45,009 nt of DNA from contig JAHRWZ010000025.1 in the NCBI GenBank assembly GCA_019104865.1, forward strand, positions 1 through 45,009, in the 5' to 3' direction. Under the pieces are notes generated by a model. The model saw only the letters and a program-made list of their open reading frames with translations, was not told where the DNA came from and ran no database searches. A program made the position numbers and the translations under genes. This document shows, in pieces, positions 16,802 through 26,333 of this stretch. This DNA comes from Castellaniella sp. GTDB lineage: Bacteria > Pseudomonadota > Gammaproteobacteria > Burkholderiales > Burkholderiaceae_B. The first letter of the stretch is position 1. Each line of letters begins with the position of its first letter.

Positions 16802-19800
16802 CTAACGCGGCATCGCGGACCAGGCCTTCTGCAGGCGCTTGACCGACACCGGGAAGGGTGTGCGCAGCGTCTGGGCGAACAGGGCGACACGCAGTTCTTC
16901 CAACTGCCAGCGAAAGGCATCCAGTTGTGCATCGGGCGCGCCCTTGAGCGCGGCTCGGGCGCGTTGCCAGGGCGTCGCCAGGGTCGAGAATTCCACCATG
17001 AGCTGCGCATCCCGCGCTGGATCGTCCCGCAGCTTGTCGATGCGCATCTGGGCCGCCTTCAGATAGCGCGGCAGGTGCTTGAGCTGGTCCGGCGGCGTAT
17101 CGCGCACGAAATTCCGTCCGACCAGCGCATCGAGCTGCTGGCGGATATCCTGCTGCGCCTGCGGCCAGGGTTTGGCCTGAGGCAGTTTCTTCTGCAGGAC
17201 GGCCCGTTCCTGCAGGATCACCGCCGCCAACCGGGCGAGTTCCTGCGCCAGCAGGCCCAGGCGCGTGCGGCCTTCTTCACAGCGTCTGGCAAAAGCCGGC
17301 TCATCCTCCGGCCAGGGCTCCATCAGGCAGGACTGGTCCAAGGCCGCATCGACGAGCTGATCGCGCAATTCCTGCTGCGTGCCCAGATCCATGTACAGCA
17401 TGGCCATGCGGGTGAGTTCCGGCAAGTTCTTTTCCAGATAGCGCACGGGCTCGCGCAGGGCAATGCGGAACAGGCGCCGCAGGCCGCCGGCGTGCACCCG
17501 GCGCGCTTCCTGGGGATCGTCGAATACGTCGAGATCGCAGGACTCGCCCCGATCGCGCAGCGCCGGATAACCGACCAGCGACTGGCCGCCGCGACGGATC
17601 TCCAGCAATTCCGGCAAGGCGCCGAAGGTCCATCCGGTCAGGTGTTCGTGCTCCAGCACCTGGGCGGCTTCATGATCGCGCGCCGCCAACTGCTGGAAGG
17701 ACGCCTGGGCCTCGCGGCCATGCTCGGCGCGCAGCTGGTCCAGGCTGCGTCCGCCCGAGAGCATGCGGCCATGTTCGTCGATCACCTTGAAATTCATGAA
17801 CAGATGCGGGGGCAATGTTTCCAGCTTGAAGTCGGTGGCCTGGAGCCGTACCTTGCACTGCTCCCAGACGTCCTGGGCGATGGCGTCCAGCAGCCCCATG
17901 CCCGGATCGTCCGCCCGGTCGAACCAGCGATCGTGAAAGCCGGCCGCGTAATCGGGCAGCGGCACACAATGGCGACGCAGCTTCTGCGGCAGGGATTTCA
18001 GCAGCAGAAGGACCTTTTCCTTCAGCATGCCCGGCACCAGCCATTCGCAGCGGGCGGCATCGATCTGATTCAGGGCGAACAGCGGCACGGTGAGCGTCAT
18101 GCCGTCCCTGGGAGAACCCGGCTCGAAGTGGTAATCCACCGCCAGCTCGGTGCCCGCCCAGCGCAGACGCCGGGGAAAGACCTCGGTGGTCACGCCCGCC
18201 GCATCATGCCGCATGAGATCGTCGCGGTTCAGGTTCAGGCGCGCCGCCGCCTGCGGATCGAGCTTCCCGTACCAGGCTTCCAGGGTCGCGGTCTGGCAGA
18301 CATCGGCCGGGATTTGCTGGTCGTAGAACGCCTGGATGAGAGCATCGTCCACCAGGATGTCCGGGCGGCGGCTCTGGTGCTCCAACCGTTCAATCGAGGC
18401 GATCAGGCGGCGGTTGTGTGCGATGAAGGGCAGCTTGCTGTCGATCTCGCCGGGCACCAGGGCCTCGCGGATGAAGATCTCGCGCGCCGCCTTCGGGTCG
18501 ATGCGGCCGTAGTGGACGCGGCGGCCCGTATAGACCGGCAGCCCGTAGACCGTGCCCCGTTCGTTGGCGACCACCTGCCCGGCTTTCTTCTCCCAACGTG
18601 GATCGGACCAGGCGCGCCGCAGCAGATGCGCGCCGGCACGTTCCACCCAGGCCGGCTCGATCTGCGCCACGCAGCGGGCATACAGCCGCGTCGTCTCGAC
18701 CAGCTCGGCGGCCAGCACCCAGCGGCCAGCCTTCTTTTGCAGCGGCGACCCCGGATGGATGGCAAAGCGGATGTCCCGGGCCCCCTGATACAGATTGGTA
18801 TCGTCGGACTTCATGCCGATATTGCCCAGCAGTCCGGCCAGCAGTGCCAGGTGGATCTGTTCGCGTGTGGCTGGGGTCTGGTTCAGGCGCCAGCCCTGTT
18901 CCCCGGCTAGGGTCAGCAACTGCACATGGGTGTCGTGCCACTCGCGCAGGCGGATCGGCGAGAGGAATTTCGCCCGGATCTGATCGACCAGTTTGCGCTG
19001 GGACGCCTTGTGGGCGACCTGTTTGCCATACCATTCCCACAGCTTCAGCCAGGACAGGAATTCGGATTGCTTGTCGCGGAACTGGGCGTGAGCATTGTCG
19101 GCCGCCTCGCGCGCCTGCATGGGCCGGTCGCGTGGATCCTGGATCGATAGGGCCGAGGCGATGACGAGGATTTCCGTCAGACATTGCTGCTCGTGCGCGG
19201 CAAAAATCATCCGCGCGACGCGCGGGTCCACCGGCAGCTTCGCCAGGGACCGGCCGACCGATGTCAGCCGGTTCTGCTCGTCGAGCGCGCCCAGTTCCTG
19301 CAGCAGCTGATAGCCGTCGGCAATGGCGCGGCCCGTGGGCGGCTCGACGAAGGGAAAGGATTCCACATCGTCCAGACGCAGGGCCTTCATGCGCAGGATG
19401 ACGGCCGCCAGCGACGAGCGCAGGATCTCCGGGTCGGTGAAAGGCGGCCGCTGCCTGAAGTCCTGTTCGGCATACAGGCGGATGCAGACCCCCGGACCCA
19501 GGCGCCCGCAGCGGCCGGCCCGCTGATTGGCCGAAGCCTGGCTGATGGGCTCGATGCGCAGCTGCTCGACCTTGCTGCGCCAGGAATAGCGCTTGATGCG
19601 CGCCAGGCCGCTGTCCACCACGTAGCGGATGCCCGGCACCGTCAGCGAGGTTTCCGCGACATTGGTGGCAAGCACGATGCGCCGCGTGTTGCCGCGCGGA
19701 TGAAAGATCTGTTCCTGTTCGGCCCGCGACAGACGGGCGTACAGCGGCAACACCAGGGCCCCGACCGGATGGCGCTTGCGCAGGGCTTCGGCGCACTCGC

Positions 19801-20803
19801 GGATTTCCCGTTCGCCCGGCAGGAACACCAGGACGTCGCCCGGCCCATGGCGGGCGCACTCATCCACGCCATCGACCACGGCATCGACCAGATCGCGTTC
19901 CTCGTCGCCCTTGCCCGATTCCGGCTGCAGCGCATCCCCGGGCGCCACGTCGGGGCGCACGGGCCGGTAGCGCAGATCCACGGGGAACAGACGGCCGGAG
20001 ACCTGAATCACCGGCGCGGGACGGTCGTCCGAGCCGAAATGCCGGGCAAATCGATCCGCATCGATCGTGGCCGACGTGATGATCAGCTTCAGGTCGCGCC
20101 GGCGCACCAGCAGTCGCTTGAGGAATCCCAACAGGAAATCGATGTTCAGGCTGCGTTCGTGCGCCTCGTCGATGATCAGGGTGTCGTAACGGCGCAGCAG
20201 CGGATCGCGCTGGGTTTCCGCCAGCAGGATGCCGTCGGTCATGAGTTTGATTGCCGTCGCGGGCCCGGCCCGTTCGCTGAAGCGGATCTGATAGCCGACC
20301 CAGTCGCCCAGGTCGGTCTTCAGTTCCTCGGCCACGCGCTGCGCGACCGACGTCGCCGCCAGCCGGCGCGGCTGCGTATGGCCGATCATGCCATGGCGAC
20401 CGCGTCCCAGTTCCAGGCAGATCTTGGGCAACTGGGTGGTCTTGCCGGACCCGGTCTCGCCGCAGACGATGACCACCTGATGTTCCGTGATCGCCCGGGC
20501 GATATCCTGCCGGCGGGCACTGACCGGCAGTTCTTCGGGATAGACAATTGGCGGCAGGGGGCGGTCGCCGGCGCCGGTCGGCACGCGGCCTGTGCCGCGT
20601 CCTGGCGCCGCCGGCCTGGCCGCATCGACGCGGCGAACAGATCCGGACGACCCAGGCGCCTGGGCCGATCGGGGCGTTTGGGCAGCCTGCGCCCGAAGCT
20701 GCCGGGGGGGGCGTGACGGTTGCTGTCGTGGTTTTTCTGGCAAAACGAACGATTCCACAAATATGGCGGGCCCGATTGCTGCGAAGCGGGCGCAATCCGT
20801 CAT
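16802..20803 (-). CDS. hrpA: ATP-dependent RNA helicase HrpA
   Basis: DEAH-box 3'-5' RNA helicase; E. coli HrpA rescues stalled or collided ribosomes. About 1,333 residues, as in HrpA. Motif I GETGSGKTT (about 114-122), Ia TQPRR, II DEAH (about 211), III SAT, then VAETSLTVPG and QRAGRCGR, followed by the HA2/OB-fold region and the long HrpA-specific C-terminal domain. The first 90 residues are Pro/Arg/Ala-rich and probably disordered. The start is uncertain: ATG at 20803 is used here, but it overlaps a TATAAT, so GTG at 20758 may be the true start. The gene diverges from argA and leads into dnaE. Confidence 0.93.
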   Translation of the reverse strand: MTDCARFAAIGPAIFVESFVLPEKPRQQPSRPPRQLRAQAAQTPRSAQAPGSSGSVRRVDAARPAAPGRGTGRVPTGAGDRPLPPIVYPEELPVSARRQDIARAITEHQVVIVCGETGSGKTTQLPKICLELGRGRHGMIGHTQPRRLAATSVAQRVAEELKTDLGDWVGYQIRFSERAGPATAIKLMTDGILLAETQRDPLLRRYDTLIIDEAHERSLNIDFLLGFLKRLLVRRRDLKLIITSATIDADRFARHFGSDDRPAPVIQVSGRLFPVDLRYRPVRPDVAPGDALQPESGKGDEERDLVDAVVDGVDECARHGPGDVLVFLPGEREIRECAEALRKRHPVGALVLPLYARLSRAEQEQIFHPRGNTRRIVLATNVAETSLTVPGIRYVVDSGLARIKRYSWRSKVEQLRIEPISQASANQRAGRCGRLGPGVCIRLYAEQDFRQRPPFTDPEILRSSLAAVILRMKALRLDDVESFPFVEPPTGRAIADGYQLLQELGALDEQNRLTSVGRSLAKLPVDPRVARMIFAAHEQQCLTEILVIASALSIQDPRDRPMQAREAADNAHAQFRDKQSEFLSWLKLWEWYGKQVAHKASQRKLVDQIRAKFLSPIRLREWHDTHVQLLTLAGEQGWRLNQTPATREQIHLALLAGLLGNIGMKSDDTNLYQGARDIRFAIHPGSPLQKKAGRWVLAAELVETTRLYARCVAQIEPAWVERAGAHLLRRAWSDPRWEKKAGQVVANERGTVYGLPVYTGRRVHYGRIDPKAAREIFIREALVPGEIDSKLPFIAHNRRLIASIERLEHQSRRPDILVDDALIQAFYDQQIPADVCQTATLEAWYGKLDPQAAARLNLNRDDLMRHDAAGVTTEVFPRRLRWAGTELAVDYHFEPGSPRDGMTLTVPLFALNQIDAARCEWLVPGMLKEKVLLLLKSLPQKLRRHCVPLPDYAAGFHDRWFDRADDPGMGLLDAIAQDVWEQCKVRLQATDFKLETLPPHLFMNFKVIDEHGRMLSGGRSLDQLRAEHGREAQASFQQLAARDHEAAQVLEHEHLTGWTFGALPELLEIRRGGQSLVGYPALRDRGESCDLDVFDDPQEARRVHAGGLRRLFRIALREPVRYLEKNLPELTRMAMLYMDLGTQQELRDQLVDAALDQSCLMEPWPEDEPAFARRCEEGRTRLGLLAQELARLAAVILQERAVLQKKLPQAKPWPQAQQDIRQQLDALVGRNFVRDTPPDQLKHLPRYLKAAQMRIDKLRDDPARDAQLMVEFSTLATPWQRARAALKGAPDAQLDAFRWQLEELRVALFAQTLRTPFPVSVKRLQKAWSAMPR

Positions 20804-20809
20804 TATAAT
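20802..20809. promoter_or_regulatory. palindromic -10 element between hrpA and argA
   Basis: ATTATAAT is its own complement, so a perfect TATAAT reads on the plus strand (20804-20809, towards argA at 20843) and on the minus strand (20807-20802, towards hrpA). Neither side has a good -35 at 16-18 bases. A symmetric -10 can drive divergent transcription. The minus reading runs through the candidate hrpA ATG. Confidence 0.45.
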
Positions 20810-20842
20810 TTCCGGGTCCAGCCACGCCCCAACCTTCCCGCC

Positions 20843-22198
20843 ATGAGTGCCACAGAAACCGATACTTATTCCGCCCAGGATGCCCCCGAGTTCGCCCCCG
20901 CCCAGTTCGTGCGCTGGTTCCGCGAGGTGGCGCCGTACGTCCACGACTTCCGCGGCAAGACCTTCGTGGTGGCCTTCGGCGGCGAGCTGATCGAGGACGG
21001 CGGCCTGGAAGACCTGGTGGCCGACCTGTCCCTGCTGTCCGCCCTGGGCATCAAGCTGGTCCTGGTGCACGGGTCCCGCCCGCAGGTCAACGAGCAATTG
21101 CGGCTGAAGGGCTACACAATGCAATTCGGCCGGGGCACCGACCCCACCACGCCGGAAGCCCTGGAGTGCGCCAAGGAAGCGGCCGGCGAGATCCGGCTGG
21201 ACATCGAGGCCGCCTTCAGCCAGGGGCTGCCCAACACCCCGATGTCGCACGCCAAGATCCGTGTGATTTCCGGCAATTTCGTGACTGCCCGGCCGGTGGG
21301 CGTCATCGACGGGGTCGATTACAAACGTTCCGGCACGGTGCGCAAGCTGGACATCGACGCCATGAACAACCTCATCAGCCAGGGCGCGATCGTGCTGCTG
21401 TCGCCGCTGGGCTTTTCCCCCACCGGCGAGGCCTTCAATCTGGCCATGGAAGACCTGGCCACGAACGCCGCCGTGGCGCTACGCGCCGAAAAACTGATTT
21501 TCCTGACGCAGAACCGGACCGTGACGGAAACCGACGGCACGGTGGACACCGAACTGGCCCGCAACGACGCCGACGACCTGCTGGCGCAGAACATCCTGGA
21601 CGAAGACACCAGCGCCTTCCTGCGCCACGCCTCGCTGGCGGTCAAGCGCGGGGTGGCCCGCGCCCATCTGGTGCCCTATACGCTGGACGGCAGCATCCTG
21701 CTGGAGATCTTCACCCACGACGGGGTGGGCACCATGGTGGTCGAGGATACCCTGGAAGATCTGCGCCCCGCGGTCGCGGACGACGTCGGGGCCATCGTGC
21801 AACTGATCGAACCCCTGGAAGCCGACGGCACCCTGGTGCCGCGCGGGCGTGCCGTCATCGAGCGCGATGTGGAAAAGTTCACCGTGCTGGAGCACGACGG
21901 CGTGATCTACGGCTGCGTGTCGCTGATCCCGTATGTGGCCGATGGCATGGCCGAAATGGCCTGTCTGATCGTGCATCCCGAATGGCAGGGCGCGGGCGAC
22001 GGCGAAAAACTGCTGCGCCACGCGGAATCCAGCGCCCGGGCCCAGGGTGCGCGGCGCCTGTTCGTACTGACGACCCGCACCTCGCACTGGTTCCTGAAGC
22101 GCGGCTTCGTGCAGGGCGGCGTCTCCGACCTGCCGCATGAAAAGCGCGCCCATTACAACCACTCGCGCAACAGCCTGATCTTCATCAAGCGGCTCTGA
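20843..22198 (+). CDS. argA: amino-acid N-acetyltransferase (N-acetylglutamate synthase)
   Basis: Makes N-acetylglutamate from glutamate and acetyl-CoA, the first step of arginine synthesis. The 451 residues contain an amino-acid kinase-like domain (about 25-290, with [13 protein letters not shown] and [15 protein letters not shown], which binds arginine for feedback inhibition in this family) and a C-terminal GNAT acetyltransferase domain (about 305-440, with [18 protein letters not shown] as acetyl-CoA loop). Length and order fit classical two-domain ArgA. The ATG at 20843 gives a natural N-terminus, though no clear ribosome binding site precedes it. It is followed after 7 bases by rmlB. 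Confidence 0.95.
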   Translation: MSATETDTYSAQDAPEFAPAQFVRWFREVAPYVHDFRGKTFVVAFGGELIEDGGLEDLVADLSLLSALGIKLVLVHGSRPQVNEQLRLKGYTMQFGRGTDPTTPEALECAKEAAGEIRLDIEAAFSQGLPNTPMSHAKIRVISGNFVTARPVGVIDGVDYKRSGTVRKLDIDAMNNLISQGAIVLLSPLGFSPTGEAFNLAMEDLATNAAVALRAEKLIFLTQNRTVTETDGTVDTELARNDADDLLAQNILDEDTSAFLRHASLAVKRGVARAHLVPYTLDGSILLEIFTHDGVGTMVVEDTLEDLRPAVADDVGAIVQLIEPLEADGTLVPRGRAVIERDVEKFTVLEHDGVIYGCVSLIPYVADGMAEMACLIVHPEWQGAGDGEKLLRHAESSARAQGARRLFVLTTRTSHWFLKRGFVQGGVSDLPHEKRAHYNHSRNSLIFIKRL

Positions 22199-22205
22199 CA
22201 CCCTC

Positions 22206-23297
22206 ATGAAAATTCTCGTCACCGGAGGGGCTGGCTTCATCGGCTCGGCCCTGATCCGTCATGTCCTGACCGAAACGGACCACGCCGTGGTCAACGTGGA
22301 CAAGCTGACGTACGCGGGCAACCTGGAATCCCTGGCCCCCGTGGCCGACAGCCCTCGCTACGCCTTCGAACAGCTGGACATCTGCGACGCGGCGGGGCTC
22401 GCCAGCGCGTTCGCGCGGCACCGGCCCGACGCCGTCATGCATCTGGCAGCCGAATCCCACGTGGACCGCTCGATCGATGGGCCGTCAGCCTTCGTCCAGA
22501 CCAACATGGTCGGCACCTACACCCTGCTGGAAGCGACACGCCGGTACTGGAACGGGCTGGGCGCCGAATCGCACGCGTCGTTCCGCTTCCATCACATTTC
22601 CACCGACGAGGTCTATGGCGACCTGCACGGCACGGACGACCTGTTCACCGAAACGACCCCCTACGCGCCCAGTTCGCCCTATTCAGCCAGCAAGGCGGGA
22701 TCCGACCACCTGGTGCGCGCCTGGCACCGCACCTACGGCCTGCCCGTCCTGGTGACGAACTGCTCGAACAACTACGGGCCCTATCATTTCCCGGAAAAGC
22801 TGATTCCGCTGGTGATCCTCAACGCCCTGGACGGCAAACCCCTGCCCGTCTATGGCCAAGGGCTGCAGGTCCGCGACTGGCTGTATGTCGAGGATCACGC
22901 CCGAGCCCTGCTGCGGGTCATGGAAGCCGGCTTGCCGGGGGAAACCTACAACATCGGCGGCCACAACGAGCAGCGCAACATCGACGTGGTCCGGGCAATC
23001 TGCGATTTGCTCGATGAGCTCGCCCCCGAACACCCGGCCGGCGTGAACCAATACGCCGACCTGATTACCCACGTCGCCGACCGTCCGGGTCATGACCTGC
23101 GCTATGCCATTGACGCAGGGAAAATCCAGCGCGAACTGGGCTGGTCGCCTCGGGAAACATTCGCCAGCGGCCTGCGTAAGACCGTACGGTGGTATCTGAC
23201 CCACCGCGACTGGAGCCGTCGGGTCCAGGACGGCAGCTATCAGCGCGAGCGGCTGGGACTGGGGTCATCGGGATCCGGCAAGGCCGCGTCCCGATGA
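22206..23297 (+). CDS. rmlB: dTDP-glucose 4,6-dehydratase RmlB
   Basis: Second enzyme of dTDP-L-rhamnose synthesis, an extended-SDR enzyme using tightly bound NAD. The 363-residue product starts [16 protein letters not shown] (TGxxGxxG NAD loop at 7-13), and has [11 protein letters not shown] (about 80-90), STDEVYGDL with the catalytic Thr-Asp-Glu, [12 protein letters not shown] with the YxxxK pair, and [17 protein letters not shown], all diagnostic of RmlB. It sits 7 bases after argA and overlaps rmlD (ATGA). Finding rmlBD here and rmlAC at the start of the window means the pathway is split into two transcription units. Confidence 0.96.
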   Translation: MKILVTGGAGFIGSALIRHVLTETDHAVVNVDKLTYAGNLESLAPVADSPRYAFEQLDICDAAGLASAFARHRPDAVMHLAAESHVDRSIDGPSAFVQTNMVGTYTLLEATRRYWNGLGAESHASFRFHHISTDEVYGDLHGTDDLFTETTPYAPSSPYSASKAGSDHLVRAWHRTYGLPVLVTNCSNNYGPYHFPEKLIPLVILNALDGKPLPVYGQGLQVRDWLYVEDHARALLRVMEAGLPGETYNIGGHNEQRNIDVVRAICDLLDELAPEHPAGVNQYADLITHVADRPGHDLRYAIDAGKIQRELGWSPRETFASGLRKTVRWYLTHRDWSRRVQDGSYQRERLGLGSSGSGKAASR

Positions 23298-24310
23298 CAT
23301 CGGCCGCGCATCGGGGGCGCGCCCCCCGTGTGCTGGTCACGGGCGGTGACGGCCAGCTGGGCCGATCCCTGCGGGCGCTGGCGGATCCTCACACCGACAC
23401 CGGGTACATCTTTGCATCGCGGGCGGACCTGGACATCACCGATAACGACGCCATTGTCCATTGGCTGGACGCGCATCCGGCCGACTGCCTGATCAACGCA
23501 GCCGCCTACACGGCAGTGGACCGGGCCGCCAGCGAACCGGAACTGGCGATGGCAATCAACGCCCAGGCGCCGGGGCTGTTGGCCCGGCATTGCCACGAAC
23601 GGGGTATCCGCCTGCTGCATGTCTCGACCGATTATGTCTTTGACGGCCGCGCGGACCGCCCTTACCGGGAAACCGATCCGGTCGCGCCCCTGAACACCTA
23701 CGGCCGCGGCAAGTGGCTGGGCGAACAGGCCGTCCTGCGTGCCGCCCCCGACGCGATCGTGCTGCGCACCAGCTGGGTATTCAGCGCCTGGGGAACGAAT
23801 TTCGTGCACACCATGCTGCGGCTGGGCGCGCAGCACGATCGATTGCGCATCATCGACGACCAGATCGGCGGACCCACCTGGGCGGGACACCTGGCCCAGG
23901 CGCTGGACAGACTGACCAGGCTCGCCGTCGTGCCCACGATCAAGGCCCCCCAGGGCGAATCTTCCAGCCCAATGGGGGCGCGGTGGTCCACGGAACCGGC
24001 TGCAGACATCCCCGGTGGGGTGTATCACTTCGCGGGTTCGCCCTGGGTCAGCTGGTACGGATTCGCACGGGAGATCTTCACCCAGGCCCACGATCTGGGC
24101 TTGATCGGGCGCATCCCGGTGCTCGAGGCCATCGGCTCGGTGGATTGGCCGTCTCCCGAACCGCGCCCAGCCAACAGCCGTCTGGACTGTGCCCGGCTGG
24201 AGTCACTGCTGGGGCCGCTGGAGCGCGACTGGAGGGACGGGTTGAGACAGGTTCTGACCTACAATGCTTCTTTGCCTTTCAACCAGGGACCCCGACCATG
24301 GCACGCATGA
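23294..24310 (+). CDS. rmlD: dTDP-4-dehydrorhamnose reductase RmlD
   Basis: Last step of dTDP-L-rhamnose synthesis, NAD(P)H-dependent reduction of the C4 keto group. The 338 residues have [14 protein letters not shown] (about 13-26), [26 protein letters not shown], and YGRGKWLGE with the catalytic YxxxK. It is about 40 residues longer than usual RmlD (near 300): there are extra residues at the N-terminus and an insertion of roughly 25-30 residues near 215-245 ([16 protein letters not shown] region). ATG at 23294 overlaps the rmlB stop. Its end runs 13 bases into yggX in another frame. Confidence 0.92.
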   Translation: MTSAAHRGRAPRVLVTGGDGQLGRSLRALADPHTDTGYIFASRADLDITDNDAIVHWLDAHPADCLINAAAYTAVDRAASEPELAMAINAQAPGLLARHCHERGIRLLHVSTDYVFDGRADRPYRETDPVAPLNTYGRGKWLGEQAVLRAAPDAIVLRTSWVFSAWGTNFVHTMLRLGAQHDRLRIIDDQIGGPTWAGHLAQALDRLTRLAVVPTIKAPQGESSSPMGARWSTEPAADIPGGVYHFAGSPWVSWYGFAREIFTQAHDLGLIGRIPVLEAIGSVDWPSPEPRPANSRLDCARLESLLGPLERDWRDGLRQVLTYNASLPFNQGPRPWHA

Positions 24311-24570
24311 TTCAATGCCACAAACTGAAACGCGAGGCCCAGGGCCTGGACTACCCGCCCTATCCCGGCGATCTTGGCGTCAGGATCTGGCGCGAGATCT
24401 CGAAGGATGCCTGGGCCAAATGGCTGGATATCCAGACCCGCCTGGTCAACGAAAACCATCTTAGCCTGGCCGATCCCGATGCACGCAAATTCCTGGCCGG
24501 ACGCATGCAGGCATTCCTGTTCGACGACCAGGACGTCGAGGCCCAGGGCTACGTGCCCCCTTCAGCCTGA
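24298..24570 (+). CDS. yggX: probable Fe(2+)-trafficking protein YggX
   Basis: A 90-residue cytosolic protein of the YggX family, which protects iron-sulfur clusters from oxidative damage and is proposed to handle labile iron. [24 protein letters not shown] (the conserved Cys7 within it) and the downstream [18 protein letters not shown] segment are diagnostic. Length matches the family. An AGGGA ribosome binding site lies 8 bases before the ATG. Its start overlaps the 3' end of rmlD by 13 bases, so it is the last gene of the argA-rmlB-rmlD-yggX run. Confidence 0.93.
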   Translation: MARMIQCHKLKREAQGLDYPPYPGDLGVRIWREISKDAWAKWLDIQTRLVNENHLSLADPDARKFLAGRMQAFLFDDQDVEAQGYVPPSA

Positions 24571-24598
24571 CCCGTCCACATACCGCTCGGGCATGAAC

Positions 24599-24628
24599 CA
24601 CCCCGCCGCACGCTGCGCGAGCGGGGTG
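24599..24628. terminator. hairpin between convergent yggX and phoU
   Basis: CACCCCGC and GCGGGGTG form an 8-bp GC-rich stem around a 14-base loop, midway between the stops of yggX (plus) and phoU (minus). There is no T-run on either side; a bidirectional terminator is plausible from position. Confidence 0.45.
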
Positions 24629-24638
24629 TCCGTCCGGC

Positions 24639-25370
24639 TCATTCCTGCGCCGGGTCCTTGGGTTCGAGCGGCTCGCCGCGCGCCATCCGCTCGGTGTTGG
24701 TGACCCCCGTGTGCCGGACGTCGTCGCCGCGTACCATATAGATGACACGTTCGGCCATGTTCTTCGCATGGTCGCCGATACGCTCGAGCGCTCGGGCGAC
24801 GAAGATCAGATCGATGGAATGCGAGATCGTGCGCGGATCCTCGATCATGTAGGTAATGATGTGCCGCAGGGACGCCTTCCATTCCTTGTCCACGTCCTTG
24901 TCGTTGCGCACGACCTGCGCCGCCGCCACGGGATCCTCGCGGGCAAAGGCGTCGAGCGCGGCCCGGATCATCGCCGCCACGGCATCGGCCATGTGCCGCA
25001 ACTCGACCACCGGTTCGTAGGACGGATCGCCCTCGTGCAGACGCCGGGCGACTTTGGCGATTTTTTCCGCCTCGTCGCCACAGCGTTCCATGTCGGTCAG
25101 CATCTTGGACACCGACAGCAGCAGGCGCAGGTCCACCGCGGTGGGCTGGTTGCGTGCGATCAACTGGCTGATGCGCTCGTCGATGTCGATCTCGAACTGG
25201 TTGACCTGGCGCTCATGTTCGCGCACCCGGTCGACCAGCTGCAATTCGCCCCCGGACAAGGCCCGGATGCCGTCGAGCACCATGGATTCGACCAGCCCGC
25301 CCATCTGCAGAAACATGGATCGCGTGGTTTCGAGCTCGCTGTGAAATTGTTTGTTGGTGTGTTCCAGCAT
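24639..25370 (-). CDS. phoU: phosphate signalling regulator PhoU
   Basis: Cytoplasmic regulator that links the Pst phosphate transporter to the PhoR/PhoB two-component system and silences the Pho regulon when phosphate is plentiful. The 243 residues form two three-helix PhoU repeats, each with its metal-binding motif: DMERCGDEAEKIA (about 94-106) and ARALERIGDHAKNMAE (about 194-209). ATG at 25370 begins MLEHTNKQFHSELE, typical of PhoU. No pst, phoB or phoR gene is adjacent: yggX converges downstream and rpiA lies upstream. A Pho box with a correctly spaced -10 precedes it, so PhoB control is likely. Confidence 0.94.
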   Translation of the reverse strand: MLEHTNKQFHSELETTRSMFLQMGGLVESMVLDGIRALSGGELQLVDRVREHERQVNQFEIDIDERISQLIARNQPTAVDLRLLLSVSKMLTDMERCGDEAEKIAKVARRLHEGDPSYEPVVELRHMADAVAAMIRAALDAFAREDPVAAAQVVRNDKDVDKEWKASLRHIITYMIEDPRTISHSIDLIFVARALERIGDHAKNMAERVIYMVRGDDVRHTGVTNTERMARGEPLEPKDPAQE

Positions 25371-25504
25371 GGGGTACCCCTGTCTGCCTGCCGTTTCAGG
25401 CGCATTCAACGAGGGCACAGCGTACCATCACGCCTGCCTCTTGGAAAGAACGTCGGCGGCGAGCTGAAAATCAGCCCAGACTCGCGACGATCATGGCTCT
25501 TGGC

Positions 25505-25538
25505 AGCATAGCAGCCCCATATGACACAGATGTGACAG
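25505..25538 (-). promoter_or_regulatory. Pho box and -10 element of the phoU promoter
   Basis: On the minus strand CTGTCACATCTGTGTCAT (25538-25521) is two 7-mers, CTGTCAC and GTGTCAT, 4 bases apart, each one mismatch from the PhoB half-site CTGTCAT. Ten bases later comes TATGCT (25510-25505), a -10-like hexamer at the spacing seen in E. coli phoA. The inferred transcript would have a leader of about 130 bases before phoU. Confidence 0.65.
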
Positions 25539-25553
25539 ACTAAGAGGTCATGT

Positions 25554-25576
25554 TCCGTGCCGGCCAGCGGCACGGA
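25554..25576 (-). terminator. hairpin downstream of rpiA
   Basis: TCCGTGCCG and CGGCACGGA form a perfect 9-bp stem with a 5-base loop, beginning 28 bases after the rpiA stop. A T-run is missing, but the stem is strong, and it sits between rpiA and the Pho box of phoU, where a terminator would separate the two genes. Confidence 0.55.
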
Positions 25577-25604
25577 CCCCGTCATACAGGGCGATGGGAT
25601 GGTC

Positions 25605-26288
25605 TTACTCGTCCTGCAGTTCCAGCCGCGAGACCCCCTGCTGCCCGGCCACCAGCGCCACCTGCGCGCCCGAAATGGCAAAAAGGCCGCAGCAAACCAC
25701 ACCGGGGATATTGTTCAGCATGGCCTCGAACGCGGCTGGATCGCCGTAGCGCAGGCCGGACACATCCAGGATCTGGTTGCCGTTGTCGGTCGTGAAGCCC
25801 TCGCGCAGGCGCGGCTGGCCGCCCAGTTGACGGACCTCGCGGGCGACGGCCTCGCGGGCCAGCGGGATGACTTCGATCGGCAAGGGAAAGCCGCCCAGTC
25901 GCTCGACCAGCTTGGACTCGTCCACGATGCAGACGAAGCGGTCGGCCACCGAGGCCACGATCTTTTCGCGGGTCAGCGCGCCGCCCCCGCCCTTGATCAT
26001 GTTCAGCTGCCCGTCGATCTCGTCGGCACCGTCCACATACAGCGCCATGGACGGCACCTCGTTCAGATCCAGCACCGCGATGCCGGCCGCCCGCAGCCGC
26101 TGGGTGCTGCGTTCGGAACTGGACACAGCGGCACGGAAAGCCTGACGGTGCGCCGCCAGCAGATCGATAAAACGATCCACGGTGGAACCCGTCCCCACCC
26201 CCAGAATGCTGTCGGGCCACAACAGCGGCAGCACATAATCGAGGGCGGCCTGGGCCACCTGCTGTTTGAGTTCGTCCTGGGTCAGCAT
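25605..26288 (-). CDS. rpiA: ribose-5-phosphate isomerase A
   Basis: Interconverts ribose-5-phosphate and ribulose-5-phosphate in the pentose phosphate pathway. The 227-residue product has the phosphate loop GVGTGSTV (30-37), the catalytic DGADEI (86-91, two Asp), and [11 protein letters not shown] (99-109) with the conserved Lys and Glu. Length is normal. ATG at 26288 begins [16 protein letters not shown], the expected first helix; the longer in-frame start at 26354 is rejected. It diverges from the carbonic anhydrase gene and is followed by a strong hairpin, suggesting a monocistronic unit. Confidence 0.95.
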   Translation of the reverse strand: MLTQDELKQQVAQAALDYVLPLLWPDSILGVGTGSTVDRFIDLLAAHRQAFRAAVSSSERSTQRLRAAGIAVLDLNEVPSMALYVDGADEIDGQLNMIKGGGGALTREKIVASVADRFVCIVDESKLVERLGGFPLPIEVIPLAREAVAREVRQLGGQPRLREGFTTDNGNQILDVSGLRYGDPAAFEAMLNNIPGVVCCGLFAISGAQVALVAGQQGVSRLELQDE

Positions 26289-26333
26289 GGCAAATATCCG
26301 GAGGAGTTTCAGAAAGACCCCGTATTTTAAGGT

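Noticed and set aside
13582..16842. A 1,086-codon open frame on the plus strand antisense to dnaE
   Set aside because: Composition is typical of the antisense shadow of a GC-rich gene, with no recognisable domain; dnaE on the other strand is complete and certain.
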